DNA from: Paracoccaceae bacterium
Lineage (GTDB): Bacteria > Pseudomonadota > Alphaproteobacteria > Rhodobacterales > Rhodobacteraceae
Assembly: GCA_003561595.1 (NCBI GenBank)
Contig: PWWF01000059.1
Coordinates: forward strand, 1 to 15,400
Length of the DNA: 15,400 nucleotides
Direction of reading: 5' to 3'
Shown here: positions 14,669 to 15,400 of the stretch, in pieces
Numbering within the stretch: the first letter of the stretch is position 1
Layout of the letters: each line of letters starts with the position of its first letter
Notes under the pieces: model-generated
Seen by the model: only the letters and a program-made list of their open reading frames with translations
The model's database searches: none
What the model was told of the DNA's origin: nothing
Made by a program: the position numbers and the translations under genes

Positions 14669-15400
14669 ATGAAACCGAATTTCGCTCTCGGCATGACCAC
14701 GGACGGCATCACGCTCTGGCAGCGGGGCCGCTCGGGGTGGTTGCGTGTCGGGGCCGTCGCCCCTGACGCCCCGGATATGGATGCGCAGATGCGCGACCTC
14801 AGCAAGGTCGCGCAGGCGCTGGCCCCTGATGGCATCACCACCAAGCTGGTCGTGCCGGATGAGCAAATCCTGTATTGCGATCTGGACGTGGACTCGCGCG
14901 ACCGTACAGCGCGCGAAGCCGAGATCCGCGCCAAGCTGGCCGGGCGTACACCCTACCCGGTCGAGGAACTGGATTTCGACTGGACGATCAATGGCGCGCA
15001 GGTTCATGTGGCCGTCGTTGCGCGCGAAACCATTGTCGAGGCTGAGGATTTCGCCCAGGGCTACGGGTTCAACCCGGTCAGCGCGACCGCCGCGCCTGCC
15101 AATGGCCGCTTCAACCGCGAACCCTTTTTCGGCCCCACGCGGCTGGCCCGCAGGATCGTGGGGGACCCCGAGAAGATCGAGCGCGAGCCCGAGATTCTGC
15201 GCGAGACCGGCATCGCCGAATTGCCGGCCCCGGAAATGGCCCCCGCAGCCGCGCCCAAGGCAGCCGAGCCAGAGGCCGCCAAACCTGCTGACAAACCGGC
15301 CAGGCCCGCCAAGGCAGACACGCCCGCGCCACAGGGCAAAGCTGCGGAACCGACGCCCCCTGTCGCAGACAAGAACATAGCGGCCAAACCGGACGCGCCA
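14669..15400 (+). CDS. PilM/GspL-like actin-fold protein, partial at right edge
   Basis: The reading frame starts at the ATG at 14669 (AAGG about 3-7 nt upstream) and is open for 244 codons to the end of the window, so the 3' part is missing. Residues 1 to about 150 resemble the N-terminal actin-like domain of PilM/GspL proteins: 'KLVVPDEQILYCDLDV', then REAEIRAKLAGRTPYPVEEL (a motif linking helix and strand) and 'VHVAVVARETIVEAEDFAQGYGF'. Those proteins are cytoplasmic scaffolds of type IV pilus and type II secretion assemblies. From about residue 185 it becomes a long Ala/Pro/Lys/Glu linker, which in such proteins often precedes a membrane anchor. No pilus or secretion genes are visible in the window, so the role is inferred from resemblance only. 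Confidence 0.6.
   Translation, partial: MKPNFALGMTTDGITLWQRGRSGWLRVGAVAPDAPDMDAQMRDLSKVAQALAPDGITTKLVVPDEQILYCDLDVDSRDRTAREAEIRAKLAGRTPYPVEELDFDWTINGAQVHVAVVARETIVEAEDFAQGYGFNPVSATAAPANGRFNREPFFGPTRLARRIVGDPEKIEREPEILRETGIAELPAPEMAPAAAPKAAEPEAAKPADKPARPAKADTPAPQGKAAEPTPPVADKNIAAKPDAP

Overview
The window comes from a GC-rich alphaproteobacterium, most likely of the Rhodobacteraceae. Evidence for this is the GC-heavy third codon positions, the protein family variants (an IalB-like secreted protein, a Rhizobium-type asparaginase, a short Zur), and genes packed with ATGA/GTGA overlaps. This is a judgement from composition and family resemblance, not a database match. The content is almost entirely chromosomal housekeeping and transport. 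There is no rRNA, tRNA, CRISPR array, phage or insertion sequence.

Layout. (1) 57-3513 is a zinc uptake locus. On the minus strand lie zur, znuC and znuB, with zur and znuC overlapping by 4 nt. On the plus strand, diverging from them, is znuA. The 69-nt gap between zur and znuA holds a palindromic Zur-type operator, apparently placed between the -35 and -10 of the znuA promoter. (2) 3684-6794 is a tight plus-strand run: ispH, a DUF3429 membrane protein, a glutathione S-transferase, rnhA and a TRIC/UPF0126 channel-like protein. Three of its four junctions overlap by 4 nt. (3) 6798-7040 is a small GlsB/YeaQ-type membrane protein on the minus strand. (4) 7245-8537 is an exported M19 dipeptidase, convergent with a DUF418 membrane protein (8568 to about 9650 or further), which lies downstream of rlmN on the minus strand. 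(5) 11075-11602 is an IalB-like secreted protein, divergent from an asparaginase II gene (11776-12810). After these come a small acidic protein, an O-acetylhomoserine sulfhydrylase, and the start of a PilM/GspL-like protein that runs off the right edge.

The most distinctive part is the zinc locus. ZnuA carries a 128-residue insert (52 His, 42 Asp) built from a 15-residue tandem repeat: seven full copies plus a partial eighth. The seven full copies differ only by synonymous codons. ZnuC also ends in a His-rich tail, and Zur begins with a His/Cys-rich segment. The locus therefore looks adapted to capture and buffer zinc at both the periplasmic and cytoplasmic faces. This is an elaboration of a known system, not a new one.

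A second oddity is the DUF418 gene. Its conserved N-terminal segment is encoded in frame upstream of the first usable start codon, with no ATG, GTG or TTG available to begin it.
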